From: Phymorhynchus buccinoides
Lineage: Eukaryota; Mollusca; Gastropoda; Neogastropoda; Raphitomidae
Length of the DNA stretch: 64,000 nucleotides
Assembly: GCA_017654935.2 (NCBI GenBank)
Contig: CM065710.1
Coordinates: forward strand, 28,933,334 to 28,997,333
Direction: 5' to 3'
Under the pieces are notes generated by a model. It was given only the letters and a program-made list of their open reading frames with translations. It was not told the origin of the DNA and ran no database searches. The position numbers were made by a program, and so were the translations under genes. Positions 58,300 through 64,000 of this stretch are shown piece by piece (position 1 is the first letter of the stretch; every line of letters begins with the position of its first letter).

Positions 58300-58305
58300 A
58301 ATAAA
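58300..58305 (+). terminator. Possible polyadenylation signal of receptor D
   Basis: AATAAA, 178 bp after the stop codon. It is the first such hexamer downstream, but the neighbourhood is AT-rich, so it may be chance. Confidence 0.35.
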
Positions 58306-58439
58306 ACAGGTTTCGCAGCTCTGGGCAAATGGCGTCTGTTTTTGCGTTTAACAATCAATTATCATGTCAGCTGAAGAGATGGATTTTGTACATGTGTTAG
58401 TTTTTTCTGTTTTTGTGTGAATTTGTGAAAACGTTATAA

Positions 58440-59550
58440 GAAATCGATGAAAGGATTTTGGATAGAGGGGAGGGGTGAGCTATAGTTTCACCCAAAAGAA
58501 CCCATTCCATTCAACTAAGAAATGTATCCACATTGTCAACGACTCAGGGGCGACCTATGACAAATGTAAATGAATTTAAATTTGCTTAAAGCCAGTCAGC
58601 CACTCGGTCTAAAGATAAACGAATGCAACATTCGGGATGTTTGAATAATAATCCAGATTTAAATGTAAATGAATTTAATTTTGCTTAAAGCCAGTCAGCC
58701 ACTCAGTCTAAAGATAAACGAATGGAACATTAGGGATTTTGAATAATAATCCAGATTCAAATAATTCCCAAATCCAGAGATACAAATGCAGGCAGAGTGT
58801 TATCATGGAAACGTATTTTGTGGAGCTCTCCAAGGTATCTTGGAAAAACACAATCTGTTGTAACATTTCTCACATTGAATCTTCTTCAGAAACATGAAAA
58901 ATCAATGTTACATTGAAAAGTTATAATAGTGGTCACATTTTTAAAGTCACCCTTTATAAGCATTCCCCCCATGCCTTATCTACCGCTTAGTCCCACTCTT
59001 ACCCCTCTGACAGCCCTTTGAGCCAAACATATATCCCCTTTTTGATCAAAGTCAAAGAGTGTTGTGATAAAAACCGGCGGGTTTCCTGACGCAAGAGTTG
59101 TTTCCCTTGCATAGAGTGGATGTGATACACTTGATCTTTTCCGCTTCAAATTGACCAGTGCAATGTTGCAGCTATGTCCTGCTACTATTAGAGTTTCCAA
59201 GAGAAACTAGGCTTCAACTCAATAATTTACCCGCCTTCCACCCCCAGTCTCCTTCTCATAATTTTGGTTGGGTGTGTCTGACTAGAAGGGTTTTTTCTCC
59301 GGGCACTCCGGTTTTCCTTCTCACCCCTTGGTGTCAGGTGTGGGGAAACCCCCCTGGGGTCAGACATGTGTTGGTTGCATTAGGCATCAACCCACCCAAC
59401 ACCCTCTCCAAGTTTCACATAATTATGCTTACACTTCCTATCAATATTTTTTATTTAGAATCGTTCACTACAAATTGTGTGATGCATTCTACCATATTTA
59501 CATTGTTGGCATTTCCTTATTCAGAACAAAATAAAAATGTGATGGGGTGG
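58440..59550. repeat. 3' flank of receptor D with boundary repeat copy 3
   Basis: Inverted match to 26200-27290 beside pseudogene C. Also contains an internal duplication (AAATGAATTTAA.TTTGCTTAAAGCCAGTCAGCCACTC at 58569 and 58670). 59035-59225 recurs inverted at 41146-41340. Confidence 0.8.
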
Positions 59551-59559
59551 TAAGGGTTA

Positions 59560-60110
59560 GGGATAGGGATAAGGAGGAGTTGATGAGGGATAAGGATCAG
59601 GATAAGGATTGGAGGGTGTTGATCAGCACACACACAGGCCAGGAACATATAGAGGAAACCAGACAGTTGTTTGATTTTGTTTATTTATTGGGAAAGATAG
59701 CTAGGAAAGACTAAGGAAGACAGTGCAGCAAAATACATCAGTAGTCACTGTAGTGACATGGTAGATTCACATCAACAGCATGAATGGGCAGGCACATCAG
59801 TCAGTCGTGGCAATAGACATCAATGTTCACAGGCTAGGCCTAACATCGGTTCCGCAGTAAAAGTTCATGCCGTTTACCGTTAGAGTTCATGCACAGCATC
59901 GATAGTCAGGGCGAAAGCCGCACACACACAAAAATGAACCCTAACTACTAAGAAACACATGTTATGAGAATAACACAATTAGCCTAGCCTACGTCACTAA
60001 TAGGCCTATGTCACAAGAAGGCAGGCCAAGATCGAGCAGCCGATAGTGAGTGAGCCAAAGTGGAGCTTCACTGAAAAAAGTTACTAACCCTGATACTAAA
60101 ATAATAACTA
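59560..60110. other. Non-coding, nothing recognised
   Basis: A GGATAAGGATCAGGATAAGG patch at 59560-59620 and otherwise ordinary sequence; no frame of note. Confidence 0.5.
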
Positions 60111-60137
60111 TTGACTAAAAAAGTGTGAACCCAAATT

Positions 60138-60206
<69 letters not shown>
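60138..60206. repeat. GA microsatellite
   Basis: Pure AG, about 68 bp, at the start of the first of two related direct repeats (60206-60720 and 62695-63170). Confidence 0.95.
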
Positions 60207-60211
<5 letters not shown>

Positions 60212-60916
60212 GCCTTCTGGGCCAAAGGGCCATTTGTGGCACTTGAAATTATAAAGATCCTGGAAAAAAGAAGATTTTGATCAAAAATACAGATAGTTTT
60301 TGTTTTGTTTTTTAAATTGTAAAGATTTGGTAGAGAAAAATTCAAAGTAGAAATTGTTTTTATTTTCAGTTTTTTGAAAAACTTTAAGAGAAACAAGTTG
60401 AGTTTTTGTGTAAAATCTAAATTTATAGTGATAAAAGTGTTTATTTAAAAGATATTTAGCAGTTTGCTATTTACATGTCTGGCAGGCAGAGGAAATCTAT
60501 GATTAAAACCCCCCAGGGCTACAGTTAAAATTTTTTATATTGTGCTCAAGGAGCTTTATTTATAAAATTTTAAAAGGAGGCAAAGGCCTTCATAACTTTT
60601 TATACAATATTTACATTTAAGTTAATGGTTAAGGTCCGTTATGCAAGTTAAGTGACCAGAGGGTCACAGGACATAATGTTTAAAAACAGTTTTTTATTGT
60701 TAAAAACCTTTAGCTTAATACAGAGCAGCACTAGACTGCTATAGGGTTACTCTAAACATTACATGATCAAGTGATCACGGAGTACCCTAGTTTAAAAGAA
60801 CTATTAAAAAGTTTGTATGTGCAAAAATATATACATCAGAGTTTTGTACATATGTTCGTGACTTTATCAGGTTTAATTAGGGTTTTATTTTTAGTGACAA
60901 GTAAAAATGGTTTCTT

Positions 60917-61174
60917 TTGGTTAGATTTGCCCCTAGCTACATCTCTGACATGCTTTCTGTCTATACTCCATCAAGGCAATTGCGGTCATCTTCAGATTCC
61001 AAAATTCTCTGTGTTCCTAGTACACGAACAAAAATGTTTGGTGAGCGCTCCTTTTCCTTTTCGGCCCCATCAGTTTGGAACTCCTTACCACGCGAAATTC
61101 GCCATATCCAGTCCTTGCAATGTTTCAAATCAGCTCTCAAGACCCACCTATTCAAGCTACATCACAACCTTTAG
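60917..61174 (+). pseudogene. LINE ORF2 C-terminal fragment
   Basis: Reads PSYISDMLSVYTPSRQLRSS, FGERSFSFSAPSVWNSLPRE and FKSALKTHLFKLHHNL then stop, the standard C-terminus of many CR1/Jockey-like LINE proteins. The upstream RT is missing. Poly-C and a GA microsatellite follow, then a GT microsatellite. Confidence 0.8.
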
Positions 61175-61203
61175 GCCACATTACTTCTGGACTCTATTCT
61201 CAC

Positions 61204-61297
61204 ACCCCCCCCCCCCCCCCCCCTCCCCCTCCCCCCATATTAGTTTCACTGTGTGTTGACTGCAATGTCTACGTCAGCTTTGTTGCGAGAGAGAGAC

Positions 61298-61372
<75 letters not shown>
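61204..61372. repeat. Poly-C and GA microsatellite
   Basis: C run at 61206-61236 and GA at 61295-61371, downstream of the LINE fragment. Confidence 0.95.
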
Positions 61373-61373
<1 letters not shown>

Positions 61374-61451
61374 CGTGTGTTGATGCTTTATTCAACTGAT
61401 TGTATTTTGTATTGTGTTTTTGGGTGGGGTGAGTGGTGGTGATGGTAACGG

Positions 61452-61470
61452 TGTGTGTGTGTGTGTGTGA

Positions 61471-61506
<36 letters not shown>

Positions 61507-61545
61507 GCGTGTGCGTGTGCGTGCGTACGTGCGTGTATGTGTGTG
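61452..61545. repeat. GT microsatellite
   Basis: TG with TGCG interruptions. Confidence 0.95.
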
Positions 61546-61559
61546 GTGGGGTATGTGTA

Positions 61560-64000
61560 TGCCTATTATTAACTTTATTATTATTTCAACAAATAGAGCA
61601 CCCAAGGGCTCAATATTATCTGAAAATTTACAAGATTAGTCTCGATTTTAAATGTGAAAATTTTATTCAACTACGTATTTATCTCAAAAGTTTTAGATGT
61701 CTTATAATATTAAATTTTAGTGTCTTTCTACTAAATACAATTTAATTTAAATTTTATTATCTATCAAGTCTTTATTTTAATAAAATTTTACATTGTCTCT
61801 GAGGAGGAAAAGGTTTCACCAATATGATAGAAGTTCCTAATTTCCTAAATTTTTAGAGTCTTACACTAGGCTAGTTTAGTTGTTAGGCTTGCACACAAAT
61901 CCCCCAACAATTTAGGGGGCTGGCAAGAACAAAACAACCCTAAAGAAGAAGGAACTACCCTACAGAACCTACTCTTTGATGACCGAGCCCACTGGCAAAA
62001 AGCCTACGAATGGGGGGTTTGGACAAACAAAAGATAAAAAAAAGATAGTGAGGAAAGATTCAAAAGTGAAAAAAACAGTGAAAGCTAACTTGCTAAGGTC
62101 CTAGTCCCTAACCCCGGGAGTTCTGCTGTGCAAGGGCTCGGGTGGCCAGCGCAGTCCTCCCAGGGATACCACTTTTGTGGTATGTCCTAATACCGCAGCA
62201 ACTAGGCAGCCGAATAAAACATCGTACTGCAGAAAATAAATGAAAAAACCCAAAACCTTAGTGCCCTATTAATGCTTGCAAGGAAAGTTCCAACGACGTG
62301 AAGTGAGGAGCAGAAGGAGACGTCATTGGTGGAGGCAGAGGTAGAAGATAGTCGTGAGGGAAGGTGGTCCTAGGTCAGCCTCAGATTCCAACGTAGGACA
62401 ACAACCATGGAATGAGCGTCATGGGATGTCTACTTCTCGTACGGCGGCGCTGGCAGAAGGGGTCCAAAGTAGATGTGTCCACGCCTCTGTCAGGAAGCCG
62501 TCGTACTGTGGTGTAGTATTGCTGTCAAATCAAAAGGCCAGCGTAGCAAGCATCAGGTCGCACCCTCTCTGTTCGGCAAGTCGATGCTGAATGAAACTGA
62601 CGTGGAGACTGATGACTGATGATGACGAATGATGAAAATGATGAAAACTGACGATGAGGTCTGAATGAATGAACCCAAAAATTAGAGAGAGAGAGAAAGA
62701 TAGAGATTTTACGCCCTCTGAGCCAAAAGACTATTTGAGGCATTTTAATTTATAAAGATCCTAGAAAAAAGATGGATTTTAAGTTTTATAAGATGAAATT
62801 TTGAAAGAAGAAGTTATTTATTTTATTTTATCAGAGTTTATAAGGAATTTTTTAATTTATTTTAATAGCGCAAGCTGAAGAATATAAAATTTTAAGTTTG
62901 TGATAAAATATTTTAATTTAAAAGATATTTAGCTGTTTGCTTTTAAATCTGACAGATTGGAGGAGGTCTGATTAAAAAACCCCAGGGCTACAGTTAAAAT
63001 TCATGCATTTTAGGCTCAACTGAGCAATTGGATAAAAACAATCCGTGTTTGTGCTCGGAACGAGCTTTATTATTAAAATTCTTGACAGGCAGAAGCCTGT
63101 GTTCAAGTTAATATACAGTTTAAAAAACTTTTCAAAAAAGTTATGAAAAGTTACAAGTTATTCTTTTATTTCCTTTTTGTATATGTACACATTTTTTTTA
63201 TTATATAAGGCTATCCTATTAGGTTTTGGTCCCTTGGGACCAAACACAACCAATAGTTACCTAGGTTTTTAATTATAAATTTATTTGGTACAAAGACAAC
63301 TGTCAAAAAAGTTTTTGGCCATAAGGCTATTAATATTAATATGTATATTGTTATTATGTACACCACTTTTACAGACAAACTGTTTAAACTTTTTACAAGT
63401 GACGTTATTGTTTAATATTTCAATTATAACTAAGTTGAATTTTTAAACTATGTTAAAGTTTTAACAAGTATTTAGTTTATTTAATATTGTCCATAGGGCA
63501 AAGTATAATGTTATTTTCACGTATGTGAATTTATAAAATTTTGTGTTAAAAATTTATATTCTACTCTAGTCAAGCTACGGGACTAAACCCTATAGCTTTA
63601 AAATTGTTTTGTTAAAATCTATGTCTTAAAATTGTTTAATATGTAAAATAAGTTAAGATTTGATTAAAAAGACAAGTTTATAACTATTAAGGTTCCATAG
63701 TTATATTAAAAGTTGCTATTAAAATCTAGTTTGTTTTATGTATGTTTTGGTCTAACCTGACCATATGTGATTTTAGTTATTTAACTAGATGAAGTCTAGT
63801 GAGAAGTCATTATTTTATATAAAGTTATTTATGAATAGGGGAACATACCGCCAGAGGCCACCATTGTTATAAATAATCTTATGTGTTCCATCTGATCCCA
63901 GGGGGGGTAGCTACAAAGACTCCCCCGCCCCTGATGTCACGGTGGAATGTGAAATAAGTGAAATTAATAAAAGTTGTTATTTTATGGTTAGATGGTTTTT
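61560..64000. other. AT-rich region with diverged direct repeats, no gene recognised
   Basis: No frame over 80 codons resembles a protein. 62695-63170 is a diverged direct copy of 60206-60720: GAGATTT.AACGCC, TATAAAGATCCT, AAAGATATTTAGC.GTTTGCT and CCCAGGGCTACAGTTAAAATT occur in order in both. The segment between (61860-62640) is less AT-rich. This could be an eroded non-autonomous retroelement. Confidence 0.5.

Overview
The window is animal nuclear DNA, most likely from a mollusc and probably a gastropod. Genes are split by long introns, most of the sequence is transposon and microsatellite, and the only host genes I recognise are GRL101-type receptors, a family described from the snail Lymnaea that joins LDL-receptor class A (LDLa) repeats, leucine-rich repeats (LRR) and a rhodopsin-like seven-helix domain. 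I see no bacterial, organellar or CRISPR features. A block of exactly 500 N (33103-33602) is an assembly gap.

There are four receptor copies in two inverted pairs. Copy A (+; last exon 1854-3902, rest off the left edge) and copy B (-; exons from 21243 down to 7773) lie tail to tail in a large inverted duplication: arms about 1-4250 and 7456-10855, spacer about 3.2 kb. Copy C (-; 27593-29942 plus a piece at 32767-33102) is a wrecked pseudogene. Copy D (+; 42088-58122) is C's intact inverted relative. For D I can assemble a five-exon model whose phases all agree (42088-42700, 48620-48927, 53163-53539, 55037-55634, 56032-58122; 1,328 residues): signal peptide, two CUB-like domains, LDLa, C-type lectin-like domain, more LDLa, LRRs and seven helices. 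B has matching exons for everything except the first; its lectin exon is 377 nt, exactly the length of D's.

D keeps the usual GPCR activation motifs. A and B have lost all four (Asp in helix 2, DRY, CWxP, NPxxY), yet both keep an uninterrupted 682-codon last exon. In B, the lectin exon is bounded by tandem arrays built from its own splice-site regions: a 20-unit, 46-bp minisatellite from the donor edge and about five 120-bp units from the acceptor edge. These are the most unusual structures here.

Mobile DNA by region: 208-888 a TTAA-flanked foldback element (the matching empty site is in the other arm); 4640-5113 a LINE 3' end; 5500-6870 several foldback and tandem repeats; 12530-12930 a tRNA-derived SINE; 14097-15810 and 38907-42020 two mariner copies, the second ending 67 bp before D's start codon; 30640-31840 a broken Tc1-type element; 34255-36420, 37497-38210, 39500-40800 and 60917-61174 LINE fragments; 36622-37089 two MITEs; 43373-48565 a nearly complete Gypsy-class LTR element with 152-bp LTRs; 50630-51136 a pogo-like MITE. 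The last 4 kb is AT-rich with a pair of diverged direct repeats.
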